Shown here in pieces: positions 36,373-43,880 of a stretch of 64,000 nt of DNA (positions are counted from its first letter, which is position 1; every line of letters begins with the position of its first letter). Position numbers and translations under genes: made by a program. The notes beneath the pieces are model-generated. The model had not been told where the DNA came from and did no database searches. It worked only from the letters and a program-made list of their open reading frames with translations. This DNA comes from Oscillospiraceae bacterium (lineage in GTDB: Bacteria; Bacillota; Clostridia; Oscillospirales; Oscillospiraceae). Location of the stretch: contig JAFQGT010000013.1 in assembly GCA_017415425.1 (NCBI GenBank), forward strand, positions 1 through 64,000, in the 5' to 3' direction.

Positions 36373-37860
36373 TTATGCGATGATCTCGGCAATAGCATTT
36401 TCAGTAATGCCGTCACCGGTCATTTCACCCACGATAGCGCCTTCCTTCATAACGATGACGCGGCTGCAGTTCACCACGACCTCGGGCAGGTCATCGGAGA
36501 TGATGATAACCGCCAGGCCCTGGTTGGCCAGTTCGTGGACCAGTGCGTGGATGTCCTGCTTTGCGCCAACGTCAACACCCACGGTGGGGCCGTTGAGGAT
36601 CAGAACGTCCAGATCGTTTGCCAGCCACTTGGCCAGAACGATCTTCTGCTGGTTACCACCGGACAGGGTGGATGCGTTCTTGGTGACATCGTCGGTCTTG
36701 ATGGAGAAGGTCTTCTGCCACTTCCAGCCTTCGTCGATCACATCCTTGCGCTTCAGAACGCCGAACGCCTTGGAAAGACGCTTCAGAGAGGAAAGGGCAA
36801 TATTGTCAGCAATGGGCTGCGCCAGGCACAGGCCTTCGGTCAGACGGTCTTCGGGCACATAACCGATACGCAGCTTCTGCGCGGCAATGGGGGACTTGAT
36901 GCGGATGGGCTTGCCGTTGAGAACGATCTGGCCGGCGGTAGGCTTCTCCAAGCCGAACAGGGCCAGCGCCAATTCCGTACGGCCGGAACCCAGCAGGCCG
37001 GTGATGCCCAGGATCTCGCCTTTGCGCAGATCGAAGGATACATCCTTAACCCGGTGATCAATGGTCAGATTCTTCACTTCCAGAACAGGCTCGGGAGAGA
37101 TGTTCTTGGGAACGAAGTAGTCATCCTCGATGTCACGACCGGTCAGATAGTAAGTAAACTGCTTGCGGGTCAGGTTCTTGGTCTCACCGGTGTAGACGTT
37201 CTTACCGGAACGCATAATACAGACATCGTCGGAGATCTCAAAGATCTCGTCGGTCTTGTGAGAGATAAACATAATGGCAATGCCGGAGTCACGGAGCTGA
37301 CGGACGGTCTCAAACAGAGCGTCAACTTCCTTCTTGGTCAGTGCGGTGGTAGGCTCGTCCATAATGATCAGCTTTGCGTTAAAGAGCATCGCACGGCAAA
37401 TAGCCACCAGCTGCTTGGAAGCAACGTTTAGGTCGCCCATCTTGGCGTCCAGATCGATGTCGCAGCCGACCTTATCCAGAGCAGCACGAGCGGTCTCGTC
37501 CCAGCGCTTGCGATTGACCAACTTACGCCCGGCAGTGATCTCGGAGTTGATTGCCAGATTCTCGCGGACGGTCAGGTTGGGGAAAATGGACAGGTCCTGA
37601 TAAATGACCTGGATGCCCAGGCGGGTAGCCTCGGCAGGGGTGATCTTGCTGATGGTGTTGCCTTCAAAGACCACTTCACCTTCATCCTTGGTGTAGACAC
37701 CGGAGATGATCTTAACCAGAGTGGACTTGCCGCAGCCGTTTTCACCAGCCAGGCACATTACTTTACCGGGACGCACACGGAAGCTCACGTCGTCCAGTGC
37801 GTGGACGCCGCCGAAGCGCTTGTGGATACCGGTCATTTGAAGCAAATATTCTTCAGCCAT
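36373..37860 (-). CDS. Sugar ABC transporter ATPase (RbsA/MglA-like, two ABC domains)
   Basis: Fused double ATPase for simple-sugar import, 495 residues. First domain Walker A GENGCGKST (about 36-44) and Walker B IIMDEPTTAL. The second domain has a degenerate Walker A (GLLGSGRTE) and the signature LSGGNQQKIVLAKW, as is normal for this family. Walker B of the second domain reads LILNGPTVGVD, with Asn-Gly in place of the usual Asp-Glu, a change in a key catalytic position worth noting. ATG 37860 follows AAGGAGAATACC. Confidence 0.93.
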   Translation of the reverse strand: MAEEYLLQMTGIHKRFGGVHALDDVSFRVRPGKVMCLAGENGCGKSTLVKIISGVYTKDEGEVVFEGNTISKITPAEATRLGIQVIYQDLSIFPNLTVRENLAINSEITAGRKLVNRKRWDETARAALDKVGCDIDLDAKMGDLNVASKQLVAICRAMLFNAKLIIMDEPTTALTKKEVDALFETVRQLRDSGIAIMFISHKTDEIFEISDDVCIMRSGKNVYTGETKNLTRKQFTYYLTGRDIEDDYFVPKNISPEPVLEVKNLTIDHRVKDVSFDLRKGEILGITGLLGSGRTELALALFGLEKPTAGQIVLNGKPIRIKSPIAAQKLRIGYVPEDRLTEGLCLAQPIADNIALSSLKRLSKAFGVLKRKDVIDEGWKWQKTFSIKTDDVTKNASTLSGGNQQKIVLAKWLANDLDVLILNGPTVGVDVGAKQDIHALVHELANQGLAVIIISDDLPEVVVNCSRVIVMKEGAIVGEMTGDGITENAIAEIIA

Positions 37861-38023
37861 GGTATTCTCCTTCTTTCCAAAATGGGATATAGGGCATTGC
37901 ATATAGTAAAGTAAAACTACTTACAAGACCAAAGGGGGCAATTTGCCACCTCAGTCTGCCAAGGAGCCTCCTTGACACAATGAGACAGCAAGCAAAGCGC
38001 CTGCTTCTTCAATACTCAACTTA

Positions 38024-38053
38024 GGGGACAGGGAAGCGTACTTCCCTGCCCCC
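38024..38053 (-). terminator. Attenuator hairpin between binding protein and ATPase genes
   Basis: A 13-bp stem with one mismatch (GGGGaCAGGGAAG / CTTCCCTGcCCCC) and 4-base loop, in a 227-base gap. Probably lets the binding protein be made in excess of the membrane parts. No strong T run. Confidence 0.6.
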
Positions 38054-38087
38054 AGTCGTTTACACTATTCTAGGTTCGGAATTGAAA

Positions 38088-39122
38088 TTAGAAAGTGAAG
38101 GTGTCAACATTGTCCTTGGTGATAGCCAGAGCGCCGTCGCCGATGATAACCTTACCCTCGATCTTAACAGCCTCGTAGCCGGTCTCGCCCAGGTCGATGC
38201 CAGCCTCGATGGTCTCACCCTTAGCCATCTTAACAGCCAGGTTCAGCATAACCTTAGCGGTGACAGCGGGATCCCACAGACCAACAGTGGTCAGAACGCC
38301 GGACTTCAGGTAGTCGCGGGTCTCGGAAGGCATAGCAACAGAGATAGCGAAGACCTTACCGGTCAGGCCCAGCTCGTCGATAGCACGGGCAGCGCCGGGA
38401 GCGTCGAAGGAAGAGGTGCCCAGGATACCCTTCAGGTTGGGGTACTTCTGGATCATTTCCTTGGTGCGGTTGTAAGCAATTTCTGCGTCGGAGTCGGAGG
38501 AAACTCTCTTGTCCTCAACCAGAGTCATATTGGGGTACTTAGCCTCAGCCTGCTCAACAGCAGCATCAGCCCAGTTGTTGTGGGATTCCATAGTCATGGA
38601 ACCAACCATAGTGATGTACTCGCCCTCTTCGCCCATCATCTTTGCCAGCTCATCCATCAGGAATGCGCCCAGACCTGCGTCGTTGAAAGCTTCAACGTCG
38701 TAGTCAATGTTGGTCATAGTTGCGGACTCGGTGGAGATGACGATGATGCCCTTGTCACGAGCCTGCTTGCAGATTTCTTCGCAAGCGTTGGGGTCGTTAG
38801 CAGAGAAGCACAGAACGTCAACGCCCTGGTTGACGAAGTCGGTCATAATAGCGACCTGTGCAGCAGCGTCAACTTCAGTGGGTCCCTTGTAGACGACTTC
38901 AGCGACGTCCTTGTGCTCTTCAGCCCAAGCCTTAACGCCGGCGCCGACATAGTCCCACCATGCCTGGCCTTCAACCTTGGGAACGAAAGCGATCTTGATC
39001 TTCTCGTCACCCTTGGTTGCTTCGGTGCCCTTGGTCTCGTCGGTGTTTGCGTTGTTGTTGCCGCAAGCGATCAGGCCGAAAGCCATAACCAGAACCAGCA
39101 GCAATGCAATGATCTTCTTCAT
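38088..39122 (-). CDS. Sugar-binding lipoprotein (RhaS/LsrB-like, type 1 PBP)
   Basis: Extracellular sugar receptor of the importer, 344 residues. Signal peptide with lipobox LIAC (lipidated Cys about residue 20), then an acidic/Thr linker and the periplasmic-binding-protein fold: KIAFVPKVEGQAWWDYVGAG, YKGPTEVDAAAQVAIMTDFV and VDVLCFSANDPNACEEIC. The GPTEVDAA and SANDP patterns resemble rhamnose (RhaS) and autoinducer-2 (LsrB) receptors more than ribose receptors. First gene of its unit, with a strong promoter at 39264-39292 and a roughly 135-base leader. Confidence 0.92.
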   Translation of the reverse strand: MKKIIALLLVLVMAFGLIACGNNNANTDETKGTEATKGDEKIKIAFVPKVEGQAWWDYVGAGVKAWAEEHKDVAEVVYKGPTEVDAAAQVAIMTDFVNQGVDVLCFSANDPNACEEICKQARDKGIIVISTESATMTNIDYDVEAFNDAGLGAFLMDELAKMMGEEGEYITMVGSMTMESHNNWADAAVEQAEAKYPNMTLVEDKRVSSDSDAEIAYNRTKEMIQKYPNLKGILGTSSFDAPGAARAIDELGLTGKVFAISVAMPSETRDYLKSGVLTTVGLWDPAVTAKVMLNLAVKMAKGETIEAGIDLGETGYEAVKIEGKVIIGDGALAITKDNVDTFTF

Positions 39123-39484
39123 TTTGTTTTCTCCTTTAGCAAATGATTTTTATATAATCTCCGCAATGCGGAAACTACCGAATAGAAACGGCAATATCCA
39201 TTGCCAAAAAATGGTAACCAAAACAAAAATTATCTAGTCAATTTTGCAATTTCAGTTGCCTTTAATATACTCTTTTTAGGTAGAAATGTCAAGTTTTCCT
39301 TACGTCAAAAACGTTTTTTCGTTATCCCTCCTAATCTTATCATATTCGTTTTGTGCATCTTGCTATACCATAAAAGACAGTTGTTTTTATTCCGCGGACA
39401 TCCATCGAAAAAACCTTTTTTATGGCTTTTCAGAAGCTGCCACACAGGCGAGCCAGAGGGATTACTACTACCAAAATATATGCC
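39123..39484. other. Leader and promoter region of the sugar importer
   Basis: 362 bases with no gene. On the minus strand it holds a promoter (39264-39292) and two small inverted repeats in the leader, GGCAAT-ATCC-ATTGCC (39188-39203) and TCCGCAATGCGGA near 39158-39170. Either could be an operator. Nothing else recognised. Confidence 0.5.
39264..39292 (-). promoter_or_regulatory. Promoter of the sugar importer unit
   Basis: Minus strand TTGACA, 17-base spacer, TATATT. Confidence 0.8.
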
Positions 39485-39808
39485 TTAATCCAGGTGATAA
39501 ACCTCTTCCATTGCAGACCAGAATTCCCCTTCTTTACGGTCATCCAGAGGCTGCATCAAGGGTTTTACCAAATCCCACCACTTTTGGGTCGTAGAATCTG
39601 CTGCCATCTTTGCCATATCTGCTTCAAAGTCCTCGCCCACGTACTCGTAGGTTGCGAACAGGTAATCTCCGCGGCTGTAGATGGTGTAATTTGCTATATT
39701 ACATTCCTTGATCATTTCGTTAACGCCGGGCAACGGGTTAGCGTGCCAGTCGATATAGGCTTGCTTGCCCTCCGGCTTTACTTTGATCATTTCCCCGATA
39801 CGCTTCAT
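39485..39808 (-). CDS. L-rhamnose mutarotase family protein (copy 1)
   Basis: Interconverts alpha and beta anomers of L-rhamnose or a similar deoxy sugar, 107 residues, the family's normal size. The residues known for E. coli RhaM are present: Tyr18, His22 (in YIDWHANPLPGV), Tyr41 (NYTIY) and the Trp pair at 77-78 (TTQKWW). It lies 27 bases after the URO-D-like gene, in the same unit. A second copy is at 42643-42972. No rhamnose isomerase, kinase or aldolase accompanies it. Confidence 0.92.
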   Translation of the reverse strand: MKRIGEMIKVKPEGKQAYIDWHANPLPGVNEMIKECNIANYTIYSRGDYLFATYEYVGEDFEADMAKMAADSTTQKWWDLVKPLMQPLDDRKEGEFWSAMEEVYHLD

Positions 39809-39835
39809 TGGAGGTACTGCCTTTCTTATGTAGGA

Positions 39836-40882
39836 TCAATAAACCTTGCCGGCCTCATCGAACATAGCCTTAATGTTTTCAGGTGGGACATCTACCTGCA
39901 GCGCCTCGTGACTGGGAGAGATAATAAGGCCTGTTGGGAAGATCTTCCGCAACTCTTTCACCTTGGCTTTGACCTGCTCCGGAGTACCGTTGGGTAGCAA
40001 ATCCTGGGTATCTACGCCGCCGCAAAAAGCAACCTTACCACCAAACTCATCCTTAAGTCCCTGAGGCTCCATACCGGCAGCCAGCGCCTGAATGGGGTGG
40101 ATAATGTCTACACCTGCCTCTATCAGAAGAGGAATGGCATCACGGATGGCGCCGCAGGAGTGGTAAACCACCTTCACGCCGTAGCTGTGTGCCAATTCCA
40201 CCAGCTTCTTGGCACCGGGGATCACAAACTCAGAAACCAGCTTGGGGCTGATCATCAGATTCAGCTGAGAGCCGATGTCGTTGCCGATGAGCAATGCGTG
40301 GATCTTGCCCTTGGTGGCTTCCAGAAAGACCTTCATAGCCTTCAGGTAGAAATCGACCACCTTATCATCCACATAGTGGACCAATTCCGGCTCGCTGACC
40401 ATATTCATCAGGCAGTTCTCCATACCGAAAGCGGCACAGGTGTCCTGGAAGTGAGCAGCCCACAGCATACCCATCACGATTTTACCCTCGGGAGCTTCCT
40501 CCACCAGACGGAGGCACTCTGCTGGGTCGATGTACTTTTCGGGATCGGGCCACTGGAAGTTCAGCGCTTCCGCATCGTCCACATCCAGGCAATCGGCAAA
40601 GATACCGGGGGTAGTCAGCGTGCGCTCCTCCACATCCACATCGCAGTCGTTGCCGTACCAGTCGAAGGCAGCAAAGATAGCGTTACAGGTGGGAGAATGA
40701 TAAGGGATCTCCACCGCATAAAAATCATCGCCGCAGACCTTCTTCAACTCAGAAACACTGGGCACATTGTAGTAAGCGCACAGCTTCTTGGCAGCCTCGG
40801 GAGTAGGATCGCCCAGCCAGCAGGCAGGACGGTCTACCGGCTTATTCTCAATTGTTGCATAAAAACGTTCAATACCGGTCAT
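39836..40882 (-). CDS. URO-D/MtaA-family (uroporphyrinogen decarboxylase-like) protein
   Basis: TIM-barrel protein of 348 residues. It resembles the corrinoid-methyltransferase branch (MtaA, MtbA, CmuA) more than heme-pathway HemE. A zinc-site candidate is His241-x-Cys243 (VVYHSCGAI) with Cys287 (VAFCGGVD). There are no heme genes nearby, so it is not likely to act in porphyrin synthesis. Members in catabolic clusters usually transfer a methyl group from a corrinoid protein, yet no corrinoid protein is seen here. It has its own promoter. AGGAGG precedes its start. Confidence 0.88.
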   Translation of the reverse strand: MTGIERFYATIENKPVDRPACWLGDPTPEAAKKLCAYYNVPSVSELKKVCGDDFYAVEIPYHSPTCNAIFAAFDWYGNDCDVDVEERTLTTPGIFADCLDVDDAEALNFQWPDPEKYIDPAECLRLVEEAPEGKIVMGMLWAAHFQDTCAAFGMENCLMNMVSEPELVHYVDDKVVDFYLKAMKVFLEATKGKIHALLIGNDIGSQLNLMISPKLVSEFVIPGAKKLVELAHSYGVKVVYHSCGAIRDAIPLLIEAGVDIIHPIQALAAGMEPQGLKDEFGGKVAFCGGVDTQDLLPNGTPEQVKAKVKELRKIFPTGLIISPSHEALQVDVPPENIKAMFDEAGKVY

Positions 40883-40929
40883 AACGATATCCTCCTGAGG
40901 ATTTTGGCAGAATTATACTCAACGGATAA

Positions 40930-40958
40930 ATCATAGCATATATTTATGATTTTAGCAA
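40930..40958 (-). promoter_or_regulatory. Promoter of URO-D-like/mutarotase unit
   Basis: Minus strand TTGCTA, 17-base spacer, TATGAT, about 48 bases before the start. Confidence 0.7.
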
Positions 40959-41002
40959 CATTTTTTTACCCAAAATAAAAATTTTATTTAACTTGTGAAA
41001 AG

Positions 41003-41037
41003 AAAAATGCACCCGGGTGATTCCGGGTGCATTTTTT
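41003..41037 (-). terminator. Terminator after the M24 gene
   Basis: AAAAATGCACCCGG and CCGGGTGCATTTTTT form a 14-bp stem with 6-base loop. On the minus strand it is followed by TTTTTCTTTTC. Confidence 0.85.
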
Positions 41038-41062
41038 GTGCAAAACAGCAGTATTTTCCAAA

Positions 41063-42235
41063 TTAGAAGAACAGCTCGATGCAGCTTTCGGGAATTTCGG
41101 GGCTGAGGATCTCTGCGCCGTTTTCCTTAACCGCAATACCCTTCTCCCAACGCATACCGAACGTATCGGTAGCGATGAAGGTATCCGCCTGGTAAGTCAT
41201 ATTGGTCTCCAGGAAGTAGTCGGAGGAGGTCTCACACCAGGGGGCTTCCACTTCGATCAGACCGGTGCCGTGGAGAGGACCGTAAACGAAGTTCTTGCCG
41301 TAGCCGTTGTCAACATACAGCTTGTGGAAATTCTTGGCGATGTCAGCAGCATAAACGCCGGTCTTTACCTGATCAATGGTCCAGCTGTGAGCATCACGGC
41401 AGAACTGAATGATCTCTTTGCGCTCGCCTTCCAGCTTGCCCAGGCACAGAGGATAGCCGATGGAGGCGGAGTAGCCGTCAATCTTTGCGGACAGGTTCAG
41501 CTGAACCAGGTCACCCTTCTGGAACTCACGGTAGCAGGAGCGGGAGATGGCGTGGCGGGTGGAAGCCTCGGAGAAGACATACATAGGCAGGCCTTCGTAC
41601 TCGGCGCCGTTTTCGTAAACGGTGCGCTGTGCGATACCGACAGCCTGCAGCTCGGTCATACCGGGACGAATCTCATTGATGACAGCCTCGGAAGCCAGCT
41701 GAGCAATGCGGTAACCCTCACGCAGACAAGCCAGTTCGTTCTCGGACTTAATGCGGCGCAGTTCCACCATAATCTTACCGGCATCGACCAGCTCAGCCTT
41801 GGGGAATGCATCACGGATGGCATTGTAGATCACCACGGAGGTATCCAGGAAGGATGCCACACCGATGCGCAGATGCTCACCGGAAACGTCCAGAGACTTG
41901 AATACATCGTGGAAGGTATCAGGCTTCAACTCGGGGTATGCGGGGTCAGCGCCCTCACGGTAAGCCAGCAGGGTGAATATCTTGTCCAGCTGGTTGCGGT
42001 CAGCACCGAAAACAGAAGACTCGGGGCCTACCAGCAGAGCGGCATCGCCGTTGGCGGCGATGGCAACACCGGCGCGCTCAAACAGGGGCCAGAAGCCGGA
42101 GAAGTAACGGGGGTTGGCATAGTCAGCCTCGTTGCCGTTGACGATCAGAACGTCCAGATTTTCCCGACGCAGGATCTGTGCGCAACGGGCAACTCTTTCT
42201 TTGTACTCGTTTCTGGGGATGCAAATTCTTGCCAT
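41063..42235 (-). CDS. M24 pita-bread-fold protein, creatinase-like
   Basis: 390 residues in two parts: N-terminal creatinase/prolidase domain (about 10-155) and C-terminal pita-bread catalytic domain (about 165-380). Metallo-aminopeptidase members use two Asp, one His and two Glu. Here the first Asp is Asn247 (LVQLNLSA), the second is Ala/Ser near 257-258 (GYSASIGY), and the first Glu is replaced (TYQADTF near 349-352). His322 and a late Glu364 remain. His228 lines up with the catalytic His of the metal-free enzyme creatinase, whose sequence also has Asn and Ala at these places. So it is more likely a C-N hydrolase than a peptidase (inference). Confidence 0.85.
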   Translation of the reverse strand: MARICIPRNEYKERVARCAQILRRENLDVLIVNGNEADYANPRYFSGFWPLFERAGVAIAANGDAALLVGPESSVFGADRNQLDKIFTLLAYREGADPAYPELKPDTFHDVFKSLDVSGEHLRIGVASFLDTSVVIYNAIRDAFPKAELVDAGKIMVELRRIKSENELACLREGYRIAQLASEAVINEIRPGMTELQAVGIAQRTVYENGAEYEGLPMYVFSEASTRHAISRSCYREFQKGDLVQLNLSAKIDGYSASIGYPLCLGKLEGERKEIIQFCRDAHSWTIDQVKTGVYAADIAKNFHKLYVDNGYGKNFVYGPLHGTGLIEVEAPWCETSSDYFLETNMTYQADTFIATDTFGMRWEKGIAVKENGAEILSPEIPESCIELFF

Positions 42236-42271
42236 TTTAGTTTCCTCCTAAAATTGTATGTTAATTATTTT

Positions 42272-42631
42272 TTATTCACAATAGCCGGGGGTCGTGTAGA
42301 AATTGACGGTTCTGGGTTCTGCGCGGCCATACTGCGCTACCACAGGCACGTCGCTCTCCAGCATAATGGCATACTGCTCTTCAAACGCGGCAGTAAACTG
42401 GCCGAAGTCGCACGCTTTGTTGGTACGCAGGCAACGCACCCGTCTTGCCTCCACCTGGGTGGTAAAGCTGACAGGCTCCTTGTCCGTGTACAGCAGAGTA
42501 AACTTTATATTTGCTACCTGATCACCTACATTGGTGATGATCACGGACTCGTGACCGGGGATCAGATTCGCGCCCACAGGGGGTAGCTCCGCATCGGGGA
42601 AGATCCAAACCTTTTTACCGTAAGACATCAT
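42272..42631 (-). CDS. ASRT-family (Anabaena sensory rhodopsin transducer-like) protein
   Basis: 119-residue beta-sandwich protein. The pattern GKKVWIFPDAELPP, then GHESVIITNVGDQVANI, LLYTDKEPVSF, VEARRVRCLRTN and ESDVPVVAQYGR, matches the ASRT superfamily. Family knowledge: despite the name, most members occur without any rhodopsin, and analysis of their neighbourhoods led to the proposal that they bind sugars and regulate sugar operons. It sits between the M24 and mutarotase genes, so a sensor or chaperone for the imported compound fits. ATG 42631 has AGGAGG six bases upstream. Confidence 0.88.
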   Translation of the reverse strand: MMSYGKKVWIFPDAELPPVGANLIPGHESVIITNVGDQVANIKFTLLYTDKEPVSFTTQVEARRVRCLRTNKACDFGQFTAAFEEQYAIMLESDVPVVAQYGRAEPRTVNFYTTPGYCE

Positions 42632-42642
42632 CCATTTCCTCC

Positions 42643-42972
42643 TTATTCGTGGTAGAAAATCTGCTTCATATCGTGATAGTACTCACTGCCGGGATCAATT
42701 GCATATTTTTCAAAGCAGGGATGGGTGTGCTCCCACCACTGCTGTGTAGTCGGATCGGCTGCCATTTTTGCCATATCGGCATCGTAATCCTCACCCACAT
42801 ACTCAAAGTAAGAAAAAACCTTGTCACCCAGTAAAAAAATAGAATAGTTGCGCAGGTTACACTCTGTGATCATCGACAGCACACCGGGCCAGGTGGCGGC
42901 GTGGAGCTCACAGTATTCTTCGATTTTCTCCGGTTTCAGCTGACCCAGCTGACCAAAGCGTACAATTGCCAT
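42643..42972 (-). CDS. L-rhamnose mutarotase family protein (copy 2)
   Basis: 109 residues. The mutarotase residues are again present: Tyr20, His24 (in YCELHAATWPGV), Tyr43 (NYSIF) and Trp79-80 (TTQQWW). The two copies differ at many places, including PLPGV against TWPGV beside the catalytic His, so they may handle different sugars. It is the first gene of the unit with the ASRT and M24 genes. AAGGAGG upstream of the start. Confidence 0.92.
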   Translation of the reverse strand: MAIVRFGQLGQLKPEKIEEYCELHAATWPGVLSMITECNLRNYSIFLLGDKVFSYFEYVGEDYDADMAKMAADPTTQQWWEHTHPCFEKYAIDPGSEYYHDMKQIFYHE

Positions 42973-43023
42973 AAGCTGCCTCCTTGCATAATTTGCACAA
43001 TATGTGTTCTATTTCCCCGTCTA

Positions 43024-43052
43024 GTTTAGTATGAAACCCCGGTTGTTGTCAA
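43024..43052 (-). promoter_or_regulatory. Probable promoter of mutarotase-ASRT-M24 unit
   Basis: Minus strand TTGACA. The -10 is poor: TACTAA at 15-base spacing or CTAAAC at 17. A weak -10 suggests an activator may be needed. Confidence 0.5.
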
Positions 43053-43117
43053 TAGCTGTTCCTCATTTTTGAGAAATTTCACAAATCGTTTTCCTTTTCC
43101 GGCTTTTTATCCGCTGA

Positions 43118-43146
43118 TTGACATTCCACAAAAGGGCGTTTATAAT
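43118..43146 (+). promoter_or_regulatory. Consensus promoter of the rpiB-like gene
   Basis: TTGACA, 17-base spacer, TATAAT, a perfect match, about 95 bases before the start. It is divergent from the mutarotase unit. Confidence 0.85.
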
Positions 43147-43241
43147 GATAGCATCAACGTGTGTGCGGAGTCATTTTTTTACGTCGATTGGGGCGTGTGT
43201 CAACATAAAAAACAATCAGATATTGAAAGGATTTGAAAACA

Positions 43242-43814
43242 ATGAAAACTGTTAAGAACAAGCAGCTGCTGGTTGGTGCCGACTTTGCCGGTTTCCCCCT
43301 GAAGGAGCACGTGGTCGCTTACCTGAAGAACAAGGGCTGGGAAATCACTGATGTAGGTGTCCGTTCCCTGGAAGATACCGATACCGATCTGATGTTTCAC
43401 CGTGTTGGCCTGCGCGTCGGCTCTATGATCACCGAGAAAGAATTCGACCGCGCTCTGATCTTCTGCGGCACCGGTATGGGTATCCACATTGCTGCCAGCA
43501 AGTGCCCCGGCGTTCACGCGGGCGTTGTTGAAAGCGTTCCCGCTGCTCTGCGTGCCATCACCGGTAACGGTGTTAACGTGCTGGCTATGGGCGCTTTCTA
43601 TGTGGCTCCCCAGATGGCTTGCGACATTGCTGACGCTTATCTGAACGCAGATCTGGGTACCGGCTACGAGTGGTGGTACAACTTCTACGAGTTCCACAAG
43701 CTGGCTATCGACGAGCTGGATGCCTTCAACTATGAAGAGTACAAGGCCAACGGCTTCAAGGTCAAGCATCTGGGTGACTACCCCCTGAAGCTGGAGACCA
43801 AACCCGAGGAATAA
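43242..43814 (+). CDS. RpiB/LacAB-family sugar-phosphate isomerase
   Basis: Aldose-ketose isomerase of phosphorylated pentoses, tetroses or hexoses, 190 residues. Core motifs: LLVGADFAGFPLKEHV (N-terminal phosphate site), ALIFCGTGMGIHIAASKCPGVHAG (catalytic Cys, anion loop) and NGVNVLAMGAFYV. Typical RpiB proteins are about 150 residues; here an extra tail of about 35-40 residues (after WWYNFYEFHKLA) is present. ATG 43242 is used rather than a TTG nine bases earlier, which would sit too close to GAAAGG. It faces away from the sugar cluster but shares its intergenic region, so co-regulation is likely. Confidence 0.88.
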   Translation: MKTVKNKQLLVGADFAGFPLKEHVVAYLKNKGWEITDVGVRSLEDTDTDLMFHRVGLRVGSMITEKEFDRALIFCGTGMGIHIAASKCPGVHAGVVESVPAALRAITGNGVNVLAMGAFYVAPQMACDIADAYLNADLGTGYEWWYNFYEFHKLAIDELDAFNYEEYKANGFKVKHLGDYPLKLETKPEE

Positions 43815-43831
43815 TTCCCAGTTCCATAAAT

Positions 43832-43860
43832 AAAGGAGGTGCTTTCGCACCTCCTTTTTT
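43832..43860. terminator. Terminator of rpiB-like gene
   Basis: AAAGGAGGTGC and GCACCTCCTTT with a TTTC loop, then T run. It can also act for the convergent lipoprotein gene. The stem contains a perfect Shine-Dalgarno complement. Confidence 0.88.
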
Positions 43861-43880
43861 ATCTGTTTCTATAACCGTCT

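Noticed and set aside
34834-37431. An 865-codon plus-strand frame opposite the sugar ABC permeases and ATPase.
   Set aside because: Composition is His/Gln/Asn rich as expected of the antisense frame of membrane and ATPase genes; no start signal or similarity.
39836-40882. HemE of heme synthesis.
   Set aside because: HxC...C zinc-type motif and catabolic context fit the MtaA-type branch better; no other heme genes nearby.
33496-42235. A plain creatinine-to-sarcosine pathway.
   Set aside because: Both family types are present, but active-site differences, the sugar importer and mutarotases make creatinine itself unlikely as the main substrate; kept only as a hypothesis about C-N cleavage.
33496-43814. 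A standard L-rhamnose catabolic operon.
   Set aside because: No RhaA, RhaB, RhaD or RhaR/S-type regulator is present.
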